The notes: a model not told the origin generated them from the sequence alone. Shown: positions 1 to 8,903, counted from the stretch's first letter. The stretch is DNA of 64,000 nt from JAKALX01 sp964508715 (GCA_964508715.1 CAZDUX010000001.1:248001-312000), one strand, 5' to 3'. A program made the numbers and translations.

Positions 1-1499
1 TCGAGGGTGAGCTGGTCGAGGTCGAGGTTGACATCGCCCGTGCCGAGATGCCCAACACCACCATCGTCGGGCTCCCCGATACGGCCATTCAGGAATCTCG
101 CGAGCGGGTTCGTGCGGCGATCAAGAATGGGGGGCTCACCTGGCCGTTCAACAGCCGTATCGTCGTGAACCTGGCCCCGGCCGACCTCCGCAAGGAGGGG
201 CCGGCGTACGATCTGCCGATCGCAGTCGGGATGCTCGCAGCGAGCGGACAGGTTGTCGGCGTCTTCGAAGATGCCGTCTTCATGGGTGAACTTTCGCTGG
301 ACGGCGACGTCCGCCCGGTTCACGGTGTCTTGCCCATGGTCGCGCTGGCGAAAGCACGGGGGAAGACACGCGCGTTCGTCCCCGCCGGGAATGCCCCCGA
401 GGCTGCCCTCGTCTCAGGGATCACGGTCTATCCGGTCAGTTCACTGGCATCGCTCGCATCGCACCTCCTTGATGCGGTACCTATCGACCCGGTGCCCGCG
501 GGCACGGGCGCCACGCAGCCGGAGTTGTACCGTGGGACGGACTTCGCCGACATCGTTGGCCAGGAGCATGTAAAGCGGGCGCTCGAGGTAGCGGCCTCCG
601 GCGGCCATAACGTCATAATGCGTGGGCCACCAGGAAGCGGGAAAACGCTCCTTGCCCGGGCCGTCCCATCGATCCTGCCGGCGATGTCGACCGAGGAGGC
701 GTTGGAGGTGACGCGGATCTATAGCGTTGCCGCACTTCTCCCGGCCGGCTCCGGGCTGGTAACCACGCGACCGTTTCGCGCACCACACCACACCATTTCC
801 CATGCCGGCCTTGTGGGTGGAGGCACCGTGCCGCGGCCAGGCGAGATCACCCTTTGCCACCGGGGTGTGCTCTTTCTCGATGAGCTGCCGGAGTTCGGCC
901 CGCAGGTGCTCGAGGTGTTACGACAGCCGCTTGAAGACCGGACCGTGACCATCAGCCGGGCGCGGATGTCTGTCACGTTCCCCGCGAATTTCTCCCTCAT
1001 CGCGGCGATGAACCCCTGCCCGTGTGGCTACTACGGCGATTCGTCGCACGAATGCAGCTGTGCGCCGTCGGCTGTGTCGCGTTATCAGCGGCGCATCTCG
1101 GGCCCGCTGCTCGACCGGATCGACCTGTTCGTGGACGTTCCCCGAGTGGCCTACGAAAAGCTGGCTTCGACGGCGAAGGGAGAACCATCGGCGGCTGTGG
1201 CCGAGCGAGTACGGCGGGCGCGCGAAATCCAGCGGGCGCGGTTCGCGGGCGACGGCTTTGGTGGCGTCACGCTCAACTCCGACATGAATGCCTCACAGGT
1301 TCGCGACTTTGCACAGACGCAGATGAGCGAAGGCGCGGGGAAGCTGCTGCGGGTGGCGGTCGAACAGCTCAATCTCTCCGCGCGGGCGTTTCACCGCGTG
1401 CTCAAGCTGGCCCGAACGATTGCCGACCTCGGCGGCAGCGAGGGCATCGAGCAGGCGCACATCGCCGAGAGCATCCAGTACCGCGAGCGCGGCGACTGA
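1..1499 (+). CDS. comM: ComM/YifB-type Mg-chelatase-like AAA ATPase (5' truncated)
   Basis: The reading frame is open from base 3, so the gene begins upstream of the window; the first visible residues (E-G-E-L-V-E-V-E-V) match the N-terminal domain of the YifB/ComM family. The AAA core has a Walker A motif, GPPGSGKT, and a Walker B-like VLFLDELPEF, followed by the conserved MNPCPCGYYGD segment and a C-terminal Mg-chelatase helical domain. ComM is a hexameric helicase that promotes branch migration during integration of transforming DNA; many bacteria that are not known to be competent also carry it. About 500 residues are present of a usual 505-515. The gene stops about 50 nt before tRNA-Arg. 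Confidence 0.93.
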   Translation, partial: EGELVEVEVDIARAEMPNTTIVGLPDTAIQESRERVRAAIKNGGLTWPFNSRIVVNLAPADLRKEGPAYDLPIAVGMLAASGQVVGVFEDAVFMGELSLDGDVRPVHGVLPMVALAKARGKTRAFVPAGNAPEAALVSGITVYPVSSLASLASHLLDAVPIDPVPAGTGATQPELYRGTDFADIVGQEHVKRALEVAASGGHNVIMRGPPGSGKTLLARAVPSILPAMSTEEALEVTRIYSVAALLPAGSGLVTTRPFRAPHHTISHAGLVGGGTVPRPGEITLCHRGVLFLDELPEFGPQVLEVLRQPLEDRTVTISRARMSVTFPANFSLIAAMNPCPCGYYGDSSHECSCAPSAVSRYQRRISGPLLDRIDLFVDVPRVAYEKLASTAKGEPSAAVAERVRRAREIQRARFAGDGFGGVTLNSDMNASQVRDFAQTQMSEGAGKLLRVAVEQLNLSARAFHRVLKLARTIADLGGSEGIEQAHIAESIQYRERGD

Positions 1500-1552
1500 G
1501 TGGAGCAACCCGTGCGGCTAACCCCGCGCTTCGCTACGATGGATGACTACGG

Positions 1553-1627
1553 GCCCCCGTAGCTCAGCGGATAGAGTGTCGGCCTCCGGAGCCGAAGGCA
1601 CAGGTTCGAGTCCTGTCGGGGGTACCA
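1553..1627 (+). tRNA. tRNA-Arg (anticodon CCG)
   Basis: A full cloverleaf can be folded. The acceptor arm GCCCCCG pairs with CGGGGGT (one G-U at the end). There is a D arm GCTC...GAGT, an anticodon stem TCGGC/GCCGA with loop CTCCGGA, and a T arm ACAGG-TTCGAGT-CCTGT. The anticodon CCG is at 1586-1588 and reads the CGG arginine codon. The 3' CCA is encoded (1625-1627). No intron is seen. Confidence 0.96.
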
Positions 1628-1651
1628 GCCCACCAATTGAGCGACAGCAGC

Positions 1652-2692
1652 CTACCCATTCGGGACGATGACCGCGCGTCCCCGGATCTTGCCGTCGTGC
1701 AAGAGCTGGTAGGCGTGTGGCGCCTCGTCGAGACTGAAGGTCTCTACCTCAACCGAGATCTGGCCGCGCCGCGCGAGTTCGAGCACCTCGATGAGCTCGG
1801 CCCGTGAGCCCCAGTAGGGAGAGCGCACGGCGACATCCCAGGCGGTTGTGAGGAATCCAACGGGAAGAGCACCCCCGCCGATACCGACAATCGAGACATC
1901 GCCTTCTACGGCTGCTGATGCGCCCGCGATCTCCACGGTTGGTTGCATGCCAACAAAGTCGAAAACGGCGCTCGCTCCCAGGCCACCCGTCAGCTCCCTG
2001 ATTCGCTGAGGAGCATCGGAGTTGGAAAGCAGCGTCTCGTGGGCACCCACCTGGCGGGCGAGTTCGAGCTTCTCGCCGTTCACATCGAGGGCGATGATCC
2101 GTGCCCCAGTGATGGCGCGAAGTACCTGGATAGCGACGTGTCCGAGTCCGCCGGCGCCAATGACAACCGCCGTGCTCCCAGCACCGAGCTTCGGCAGCGA
2201 GTTCTTGATTGCGTGATATGGCGTAAGGCCCGCATCGGTGAGCGAGACATTCTTCACCGGGTCGAGGCCGCGGAGCGGAACGAGGTGGCGCGGGCTATCC
2301 ACGATCATGTACTCGGCCATCGCCCCCGGGGAGCCGAGGCCGGGCGGCATGATCCCTTCAGCGGCTGCGTTGAGGCAGTAGTTCTCCTTGCCCTCGGCGC
2401 ACTTCACGCAACGTCCACAGCCCCATGGCCCATAGACCGCCACCGAGTCGCCGATGGCGACCCCCTCGGCGCCCTCGCCAAGTGCGGCCACGGTGCCGGC
2501 TCCTTCGTGCCCGAGTGTGAGGGGGAGCGGGTAGCGGAATCCTTCCGGTGGCAGGCTCATCACGAACTGGTCGGAATGACAGATTCCCGCCGCAGACACC
2601 CTGAGCAGGACCTGGCCGGGGCCGGGTTCGGGCTTCGGAACCTCCACCACCTCGGGCTTTGCGCCGACCTGCCGATACTGAAGCGCCTTCAT
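1652..2692 (-). CDS. Zinc-dependent alcohol dehydrogenase (MDR superfamily)
   Basis: A 346-residue medium-chain dehydrogenase. The catalytic zinc region has the ICHSD segment and GHEGAGTV. The structural zinc site is intact, with four cysteines in CGRCVKC...YC. The Rossmann motif VIGAGGLGHVA lies near residue 175, so NAD(P)-dependent oxidation of a primary or secondary alcohol is likely; the substrate cannot be read from sequence. The start MKALQYRQVG is chosen because GGGGAGATC precedes it; an in-frame upstream ATG gives 23 extra residues without family resemblance. The gene diverges from the nitrilase at 2834. Confidence 0.88.
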   Translation of the reverse strand: MKALQYRQVGAKPEVVEVPKPEPGPGQVLLRVSAAGICHSDQFVMSLPPEGFRYPLPLTLGHEGAGTVAALGEGAEGVAIGDSVAVYGPWGCGRCVKCAEGKENYCLNAAAEGIMPPGLGSPGAMAEYMIVDSPRHLVPLRGLDPVKNVSLTDAGLTPYHAIKNSLPKLGAGSTAVVIGAGGLGHVAIQVLRAITGARIIALDVNGEKLELARQVGAHETLLSNSDAPQRIRELTGGLGASAVFDFVGMQPTVEIAGASAAVEGDVSIVGIGGGALPVGFLTTAWDVAVRSPYWGSRAELIEVLELARRGQISVEVETFSLDEAPHAYQLLHDGKIRGRAVIVPNG

Positions 2693-2732
2693 ACGATCTC
2701 CCCTGAATATTGTTGCCCCGGTCCTTCGCGCA

Positions 2733-2761
2733 ATTCGAACCTGCGCCGATCCTGAAGTCAA
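2733..2761 (-). promoter_or_regulatory. Putative sigma70-type promoter for the alcohol dehydrogenase
   Basis: On the minus strand TTGACT (2761-2756) and TCGAAT (2738-2733) are separated by 17 nt, about 40 nt upstream of the dehydrogenase start. In the opposite direction a TACAAT (-10 like) is seen at 2806-2811, 22 nt before the nitrilase start, with no clear -35. This is a consensus match only. Confidence 0.4.
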
Positions 2762-2833
2762 GGAAACTCGGCCCCATATCGAGAGCCATCCGTTGCGTGG
2801 CTCCGTACAATGGGCCTCCAGGAGGTGATCCTG

Positions 2834-3919
2834 ATGGGTGACGAGTTCCGCGATTTCACGCTTGCGGCTGTCCAGGCAGCGCCGGTTTTTCTCGACCGCG
2901 AAGCCAGTATCGACAAGGCCTGCCGTCTCATCGATGAGGCAGCATCGCTTGGTGCAGACCTCGCTGCCTTCGGGGAAACCTGGGTGTCGGGTTACGCGTC
3001 ATTTGCGGCCTGGCCACAACATCCGCTGTTTGCTGACTTGCTCCGGCGCTTCGTCGCGAACGCAGTTGAAGTCCCATCTCCCGCAACCGACGCACTCTGC
3101 CGTGCGGCCCGGAAGGCGGGCACTGATGTCGCAATTGGCATCGCTGAACGCGACATGACGACTGGCGGGACCGTTTACTGCACGCTCCTCTTTATCGGGC
3201 GTGAAGGCGTCATTCTCGGCAAGCACCGGAAGCTCAAGCCCACGATGTTCGAGCGCACCGTCTGGGGCGAAGGGGACGGGAGTTCGCTGCGACTCTATGA
3301 GCGGCCCTACGGAAAACTCGGTGGACTCAACTGCTGGGAGCACCAGATGGTCCTGCCCGGCTATGCGCTCATGTCCCAGGGGATTGATGTCCACGCCGCT
3401 GTCTGGCCAGGTGGGACATTTGCCCGGCAGGAGGTACTTTCGAGGGCGTTCGCGATGCAGGGCGCCTGCTACGTGGTGATGGCGGGAGGCCTCATGCGCG
3501 AAGAGGACATGCCGCCCGAAATCCGCGAGCGCGTACTGCAATTGGACGGTGCCGAGCGGCGGCTGCTCATCCCTTGCGATGGTGCCTCGGGGATTATCGG
3601 CCCGAGCGGCGAGATGCTGGCCGGTCCGCTGCTCAACCAGGAAGGGATCCTGACGGCGAAGGCCAATCGCGGCCGCGTGATGATGCAGAAGATGATCGCC
3701 GACCATGCCGGCCACTACTCCCGGCCCGATGTGTTCGAGTTCCGGGTGAACGCTCGCCGCAAGCAGACCGTCGCCTTCGACGGGCGGCAGCCAGCCGGCC
3801 CGGTTGCACCCATCTCACGCGGCATCGATGAAGGTACGATTCGGGGAAGCCGCGAACTCGAAGGAGCGATGAATGATGCCGCCCGGGAGTTCGCCGCCGT
3901 TGCCGAGGGTGGCCTCTGA
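2834..3919 (+). CDS. Carbon-nitrogen hydrolase, nitrilase branch
   Basis: A 361-residue nitrilase-superfamily enzyme. The catalytic triad is visible: Glu in FGETWVSGY, Lys in GKHRKLKPT and Cys in GGLNCWEH. Length and the C-W-E-H context fit branch 1 (nitrilase, cyanide hydratase or aryl/aliphatic nitrile hydrolase), which turns a nitrile into an acid and ammonia; the real substrate is unknown. The start at MGDEFRDF follows a strong AGGAGGTGAT ribosome binding site; an ATG 24 nt upstream lies before that site and is disfavoured. The stop overlaps the next gene by one base (TGATG), so the two are probably cotranscribed. Confidence 0.88.
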   Translation: MGDEFRDFTLAAVQAAPVFLDREASIDKACRLIDEAASLGADLAAFGETWVSGYASFAAWPQHPLFADLLRRFVANAVEVPSPATDALCRAARKAGTDVAIGIAERDMTTGGTVYCTLLFIGREGVILGKHRKLKPTMFERTVWGEGDGSSLRLYERPYGKLGGLNCWEHQMVLPGYALMSQGIDVHAAVWPGGTFARQEVLSRAFAMQGACYVVMAGGLMREEDMPPEIRERVLQLDGAERRLLIPCDGASGIIGPSGEMLAGPLLNQEGILTAKANRGRVMMQKMIADHAGHYSRPDVFEFRVNARRKQTVAFDGRQPAGPVAPISRGIDEGTIRGSRELEGAMNDAAREFAAVAEGGL

Positions 3920-4278
3920 TGGCCTTACCGCTCGCAATTATCGCGGTGGGGGGAATGGTCCTTATAATCCTTGGCTGGATGGGCCTCACGGGGCGGCTCC
4001 CCCGTAACGGCATTGCGGGCATCCGCACCCCCTACACGATGAAGAGCGACCAGCATTGGTATGCAGCACATCGTAACGGGGCGCCAATACTGATATTTGG
4101 TGGTGTGGCGGTGTTCATGACTGGCCTCGCCTTCTTCCCCTTCACGATCGCAGACAAGGTGCCGCCTGGCCTGGCCTTTTCGGTCACCCTCGCGATGACC
4201 TGCATCCTGCTCGTTTCGGCACTCGTCTCCTGGCAGGTTGGGGTGAGGGGCGCCAAGCGCGAACTTGGGGAGCGTTAG
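3919..4278 (+). CDS. SdpI-family integral membrane protein
   Basis: A 119-residue protein with three predicted membrane segments (about 3-23, 50-70 and 80-103). Between the first two lies the family signature GIRTPYTMKSDQHWYAAHR, typical of SdpI/YhfL proteins. In Bacillus SdpI gives immunity to the SdpC toxin, but most homologues have no assigned role and no sdpC-like gene is nearby. It overlaps the nitrilase stop by one base, so translational coupling is likely. Confidence 0.8.
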   Translation: MALPLAIIAVGGMVLIILGWMGLTGRLPRNGIAGIRTPYTMKSDQHWYAAHRNGAPILIFGGVAVFMTGLAFFPFTIADKVPPGLAFSVTLAMTCILLVSALVSWQVGVRGAKRELGER

Positions 4279-4349
4279 CCATTTCGCCGCCCAACCGGGT
4301 AAGCGGGGGCGTCTTCGAACCGTTTCGATTACAGTCCGAATAAAGGAAG

Positions 4350-4370
4350 CAGTTTCCATGCAGTAAACTG
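4350..4370. promoter_or_regulatory. Inverted repeat upstream of the acyl-CoA dehydrogenase homologue
   Basis: CAGTTT and AAACTG form perfect 6-bp arms around a 9-nt spacer, 19 nt before the ATG at 4390 and just before its AGGAAAAGG ribosome binding site. The size and symmetry resemble TetR- or GntR-type operators. No cognate regulator is adjacent. A second, weaker dyad (TCGAA-N4-TTCGA) lies just upstream near 4315-4328. Confidence 0.4.
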
Positions 4371-4389
4371 TTGGTTCGGAGGAAAAGGT

Positions 4390-5511
4390 ATGGATCTTCA
4401 GGTTCTCAGGGACGCAATGAGGCGACTCGGGAAGGAAACCGTGGCGCCGGCTGCCGCCGAGACCGAGCGAAACCACGGTATCGCCCCGGCGATCTGGTCA
4501 GCCATCGCGAAGATGGAGTTGACCGGGGTCATGGTGGCTCCGGAATACGATGGCGCAGGTGGTGGCCTGCCCGAGGCACTTGTCGTTGCCGAGGAACTCG
4601 GCCGAGCCTGCACCTCCACCGCGTGGCAGTGGCTGGAGCACACCAATACCACAGTCGCCCTCAATAACTTCGGCAGCCCCGAGCTCAAGGAGTCCATGTT
4701 GAAGCCGCTTGCCCGCGGCGAACTCCTGGGAGCGGCCATGAAGACGACTGAAGCGGGGGGTGGCTCGGATATCCAGACGCTAAAAACGACCGCAGTGCCA
4801 TCTGCGGAGACCTACGTACTCAACGGCACAAAGGTATTCCAGAGTCTTGCAGGGTCGGCCGATGTTTACCTGGTCGTGGCGCGTGAGGGGTCTTCGGATT
4901 CGGATGCGCTCAGCATCCTTGCTGTCGAGCGCAACGCCCCGGGGCTGAGCTTTGGCCCTGCCGAAAGCACGATGGGCCTTCGAGGTATTTCGATTGGCGA
5001 CATGATCATGCAGGACTGCACCGTCCCCAGGGGCAATCTGATTGGGGCCCCTGGTGGCTTCGGACCGGTTTTCGGGGCTATTGGTGGCTTCGCAATGCAG
5101 GCTGCCTCTTCGATCTCCATCGGGATGATGCAGGCATCGATCGACGAGACGCTCGCATTCCTCGCGAATCGCGAGGTTGGGGCACGAACGCTGGGCTCAC
5201 TCCACGGGATCCAGATGCAGGTGGCGGACCTCATCATCGACGTCGAGAGCAGCCGGGGCATGCTCGAACGTGCGGGCCGCGAGCCGGCGAATGTCGCCCT
5301 CCGCTTTGCGACCAAGGTGCGTGCGACCGAAGCGGCGGCACGCGTGGTCGATCGCTGTCTGCTCCTGCATGGAAACGCTGGCTATTCCCAGGCGCTCCCC
5401 TTTGAGCGGCGTGCCCGGGATGCACGGGCGCTTGCCATTCACTACGGTAATAACGACGTGATGCGTGGGAACCTTGGGCAGATGGCCCTTGCGAAGCCAG
5501 CCCGGCCCTAA
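4390..5511 (+). CDS. Acyl-CoA dehydrogenase-fold flavoprotein lacking the canonical catalytic glutamate
   Basis: 373 residues covering the acyl-CoA dehydrogenase fold: N-terminal helical domain (about 1-110), middle beta domain with MKTTEAGGGSD (about 115-210) and C-terminal helical domain. The C-terminal signature has lost its catalytic base. Family members carry Y-E-G-T in the segment I-Y-E-G-T-x-E-I-x-R; here it reads IHYGNNDVMR, so Tyr352 replaces Glu. The alternative Glu used by isovaleryl- and long-chain enzymes is also absent (Ala in GGFAMQAASS). FAD binding is plausible, but alpha,beta-dehydrogenation is doubtful; a monooxygenase-like or other flavin role is possible. A strong GGAGG site precedes the start. 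Confidence 0.8.
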   Translation: MDLQVLRDAMRRLGKETVAPAAAETERNHGIAPAIWSAIAKMELTGVMVAPEYDGAGGGLPEALVVAEELGRACTSTAWQWLEHTNTTVALNNFGSPELKESMLKPLARGELLGAAMKTTEAGGGSDIQTLKTTAVPSAETYVLNGTKVFQSLAGSADVYLVVAREGSSDSDALSILAVERNAPGLSFGPAESTMGLRGISIGDMIMQDCTVPRGNLIGAPGGFGPVFGAIGGFAMQAASSISIGMMQASIDETLAFLANREVGARTLGSLHGIQMQVADLIIDVESSRGMLERAGREPANVALRFATKVRATEAAARVVDRCLLLHGNAGYSQALPFERRARDARALAIHYGNNDVMRGNLGQMALAKPARP

Positions 5512-5544
5512 AGAGGGCCACGGTTGAGAAGCGCGTGGATGCGG

Positions 5545-5577
5545 CCCCGGGCACACGTGGTTCCCCGTGTGACGGGG
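5545..5577 (+). promoter_or_regulatory. GC-rich hairpin in the argG leader
   Basis: CCCCG pairs with CGGGG and CACACG pairs with CGTGTG, with a small internal bulge and an 8-nt loop. The hairpin sits about 54 nt before the argG GTG. It has no T-tract, so it may be a weak terminator of the upstream gene, an attenuator element or an mRNA-processing structure. Confidence 0.35.
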
Positions 5578-5630
5578 GCGATAGATACTGAGGCGGCCGC
5601 ACCACGTGCAATACCTCCCAGGACCCGCCA

Positions 5631-6869
5631 GTGCCCAAGCTCGTCCTCGCCTATTCCGGTGGTCTCGATACCACGACTGCTATCAAGTGGCTCTCCGTTG
5701 AGCAGGGCTACGATGTCATCGCCCTCAACATCGACGTCGGAAAGAGCCGTGAGCAACCGGTTGTCGAATCACGGGGACTGGCCGCCGGGGCGCTCAAGGT
5801 CCGGGTGATCGACGCCAGGGAAGACTTCATCCGCTACTTCGCCTTCCCGGCACTCGCGGCCGGGGCGATGTACCAGGATGCCTACCCCCTTGCCACCGCT
5901 CTTGCCCGCCCACTCATGGCCAAACTCCTCGTCGACGTTGCAAACGACGAGGGCGCGAGTGCCGTTGCCCACGGCTGCACGGGCAAAGGCAACGACCAGG
6001 TCCGCTTCGATATCGGGATCCAGACACTCAACCCGTCGCTCGAGATCGTGGCGCCCACGCGTGAGAATGCGATGGCCCGCGAGATGCAGATCGAGTACCT
6101 GAAGAAGCACGGGATCGACATCCCCTGGGGGACGAAGGGGCCATACAGCATCGACGAGAACCTCTGGGGACGCAGCGCCGAGGCGGGCGTTCTCGAAGAT
6201 CCGTGGCAGGAACCCCCGCCCGATGCCTACGAGTGGACAGTCTCGCCCGAGGATGCTCCCCCTCAGCCGGCTTACGTGGAGATCGCCTATAAGCACGGCA
6301 TGCCGATCTCGCTCAACGGCGAGGAGATGTCCCCCGTCGCGATGGTCGAATACCTGAACGATCTCGGTGGCCGTTACGGCGTGGGCCGGATCGACCACAT
6401 CGAAGACCGTCTCGTTGGCATCAAGAGCCGCGAGATCTATGAGGCACCCGCGGCCACCATCCTCCATGCAGCCCATCGTGCACTGGAGGGCATGACCCTT
6501 TCGAAGCAGCAGCTCAAGCTCAAGAAGGTGGTCGCAACCGAGTACGCCGAACTGATCTACAACGGTCTCTGGTTCAGCGCTCACCACCAGGATATCGCCG
6601 CCTACATCGCCAGCACACAACGCCACGTGAGCGGCACCATCCGTGTCCGCCTGCAGCGCGGGACCGCGACCGTCGTTTCGCGCCGGGCGGATGAGTCGCT
6701 GTACGACCGCGGGCTCGCTACCTATGATCGCGGCGATACATATGATCAGTCGGCAGCCGTGGGCTTCATCAATGTCTGGGGCCTGCAGACTCGTGTCCAG
6801 ACACGCACACAGCTCCTTGGGACGACATCCGACCCGCTGAAGATCGCCATGCCAGGAGAGAACCCATGA
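5631..6869 (+). CDS. argG: Argininosuccinate synthase
   Basis: A 412-residue ATP-pyrophosphatase enzyme that joins citrulline and aspartate to form argininosuccinate, the penultimate step of arginine synthesis. The N-terminal PPi-loop LAYSGGLDTT is intact, and the conserved substrate segments HGCTGKGNDQVRF and YSIDENLWGR are present. The start is a GTG preceded by AGGA. No argH is adjacent. The last four bases overlap the next small gene (ATGA). Confidence 0.96.
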   Translation: MPKLVLAYSGGLDTTTAIKWLSVEQGYDVIALNIDVGKSREQPVVESRGLAAGALKVRVIDAREDFIRYFAFPALAAGAMYQDAYPLATALARPLMAKLLVDVANDEGASAVAHGCTGKGNDQVRFDIGIQTLNPSLEIVAPTRENAMAREMQIEYLKKHGIDIPWGTKGPYSIDENLWGRSAEAGVLEDPWQEPPPDAYEWTVSPEDAPPQPAYVEIAYKHGMPISLNGEEMSPVAMVEYLNDLGGRYGVGRIDHIEDRLVGIKSREIYEAPAATILHAAHRALEGMTLSKQQLKLKKVVATEYAELIYNGLWFSAHHQDIAAYIASTQRHVSGTIRVRLQRGTATVVSRRADESLYDRGLATYDRGDTYDQSAAVGFINVWGLQTRVQTRTQLLGTTSDPLKIAMPGENP

Positions 6870-7213
6870 CAAACGCCACGACCCCGGAAGCCACCGTCCG
6901 CTATGAAGGCCCCGGTGCAAGTACCGAGATCTGGGCGATGACGCAGGCCAACTTCATGGTGATGATCCCCGGTCAGCATGCAAAAGAAGCCGCCATCGCA
7001 TTGAATGATGCCGCTGCAAAGTATCTTGCAGAGCAGCTCGGCCAGGAGGATACACCCGAGAACCGGCAAGCACTCGCTCGGGACGTCGGCTCTTTCATCC
7101 TCACGAAGCAGCTCGGCGCGGGCGGCCGTATTGATTCAGTAACGACGGTGTCAGTTGCACTCCTGGGCCAACACCCGGAGCTCGTCGACCACCTGAAGTC
7201 GATTGAAGGCTAG
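6866..7213 (+). CDS. Small conserved-looking protein overlapping argG
   Basis: A 115-residue, acidic, soluble-looking protein with no signal peptide, membrane segment or cysteine motif. I do not recognise a family. It has a helical central stretch rich in Ala, Glu and Gln (about 40-85). The start overlaps the argG stop by ATGA and is preceded by GGAGAGA, and the stop lies 3 nt before the glucosidase, so it sits inside an apparent three-gene unit. A role linked to arginine synthesis is only guesswork from position. Confidence 0.7.
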   Translation: MTNATTPEATVRYEGPGASTEIWAMTQANFMVMIPGQHAKEAAIALNDAAAKYLAEQLGQEDTPENRQALARDVGSFILTKQLGAGGRIDSVTTVSVALLGQHPELVDHLKSIEG

Positions 7214-7216
7214 CTG

Positions 7217-8857
7217 ATGGCCGCAACCGCCACCGGAGACGAGTGGTGGCGGCGTGCCGTCATCTACCAGGTATACCCGCGCAGTTTCCAGGATTCGAAC
7301 GGTGATGGGATCGGCGATCTCCAGGGCTTGATCGATCGCCTCGACTACCTGAACGACGGTACTCCGGGCTCACTCGGCATCGATGCTATTTGGCTGTCGC
7401 CCACCTTTCCTTCTCCGATGAAGGACTTCGGCTATGACGTGAGCGATTACCTCGGGGTCGCAGCCGAGTTCGGTGACCTCGAAACGATGGACCGATTGCT
7501 TGCGGAGTGTCATAGCCGGGACATCAGCGTCCTTCTGGACTACGTGCCGAATCACACCTCCGACCAGCATCCCTGGTTTCTCGAAGCCCGTGCATCTCGC
7601 GATAACCCCAAACGAGACTGGTATGTGTGGCGCGATGCAAAACCTGATGGCAGCCGCCCGAACAACTGGCGCTCAGCATTTGGCGGCCCGGCCTGGACGT
7701 TCGATGAGGCGACGGGGCAGTACTACCTGCACTCATTCCTCAAAGAGCAGCCCGACCTGAACTGGCGGAACCCCGGCGTGGTGCAGGCGATGCACGATGT
7801 CCTTCGCTTCTGGCTCGATCGTGGCGTCGATGGCTTCCGAATCGACGTCATGGGCATGATCGTGAAGCACCCGGAACTGGCAGATAACCCACCAAACCCG
7901 AACTGGGTACCAGGTGGGAACGACCGAATGCAGCACCTGTGGGTGAACAATCGCAACTACCCGGACGTCTTCGACGCGGTCCGTGGCATCCGCGGAGTGC
8001 TCGACGAATATGACGCCCGCGTGGCAGTCGGTGAAGTCTTTGGCTCAGCCGAAGAGATCGGCAAGTTCTATGGTGAAGCCGCACTGAATGGCCTGCACCT
8101 CGCCTTCAACTTCCAACTCATCCACGAGAGTGAGCCGTTCAACCGCTACACCCCATGGGATGCCACCGCACTCCGGCGGATCATTGAGAACGCCGAGGCT
8201 GCGCTACCGCCCGGTGCACAGCCCTGCTATGCAATCGCCAACCACGACCGCTCGCGGTTCATTTCCCGGAATAACCACGATGGCCGGGGCCTCGAGCGTG
8301 CCCGAGCATCAGTTATCTTGCTCATGGCATTGCGGGGGACGCCATTCATCTACTATGGCGAAGAGATCGGCATGACCGATGTTGAAATCCCGGATGATCA
8401 ACTCCAGGACCCGGCCCGCTTTCGGTCGTTTGGGCGAGATCCGGCGCGGACACCGATGCAGTGGGATACGTCGCCGGGCCGGGGATTCACAACCGGCAGG
8501 CCATGGCTGCCGTTCGGGCCGGAGACGATCAACCTCGAGTCACAACTCCAACAGGATGACTCGCTATTCGCGCTCTATCGCCGGGCAATCTGGCTTCGGA
8601 AAGACCAGGAATCGCTCTGTCGTGGCGTGTTCCAGCATATCGACCTGGACGATGACGTCTTCTCGTTCAAGCGTGAGTGGCCGGGCGCCAGGTCCATCCT
8701 TGTAATCATCAATACGGCAATCGAACCACGCTCGGTCGTCCTCCCCGAGGGCTATGGCCAGGTGCTTCTTGCCACCCGTCGTGAGGCGGAAGGCCGCCCT
8801 GTCGCCGGGAGCGTTGTTCTGCCGGGCCTCGCGGGCATGTGGGTCGCTCGCGCCTGA
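7217..8857 (+). CDS. GH13 alpha-glucosidase (oligo-1,6-glucosidase / trehalose-synthase-like group)
   Basis: A 546-residue cytoplasmic glycoside hydrolase of family 13. The (beta/alpha)8 barrel starts with WWRRAVIYQVYPRSF. The conserved regions are present: DYVPNHTS, the nucleophile Asp in GVDGFRIDV, the acid/base Glu in VGEVFG and the transition-state Asp in ANHDRSR. The calcium-loop-like DSNGDGIGDL is also seen. The context fits hydrolysis of alpha-1,4/1,6 gluco-oligosaccharides, though exact linkage specificity is uncertain. The start is 3 nt after the small gene's stop. Confidence 0.92.
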   Translation: MAATATGDEWWRRAVIYQVYPRSFQDSNGDGIGDLQGLIDRLDYLNDGTPGSLGIDAIWLSPTFPSPMKDFGYDVSDYLGVAAEFGDLETMDRLLAECHSRDISVLLDYVPNHTSDQHPWFLEARASRDNPKRDWYVWRDAKPDGSRPNNWRSAFGGPAWTFDEATGQYYLHSFLKEQPDLNWRNPGVVQAMHDVLRFWLDRGVDGFRIDVMGMIVKHPELADNPPNPNWVPGGNDRMQHLWVNNRNYPDVFDAVRGIRGVLDEYDARVAVGEVFGSAEEIGKFYGEAALNGLHLAFNFQLIHESEPFNRYTPWDATALRRIIENAEAALPPGAQPCYAIANHDRSRFISRNNHDGRGLERARASVILLMALRGTPFIYYGEEIGMTDVEIPDDQLQDPARFRSFGRDPARTPMQWDTSPGRGFTTGRPWLPFGPETINLESQLQQDDSLFALYRRAIWLRKDQESLCRGVFQHIDLDDDVFSFKREWPGARSILVIINTAIEPRSVVLPEGYGQVLLATRREAEGRPVAGSVVLPGLAGMWVARA

Positions 8858-8903
8858 ACACTGTTCGCGTTCGTTCCCAACGCTCCGGTATCCTCAATGT
8901 CCC

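Noticed and set aside
1943..2755. Long plus-strand frame antisense to the alcohol dehydrogenase
   Set aside because: The minus-strand frame has full MDR motifs; the antisense frame is a codon-bias shadow.
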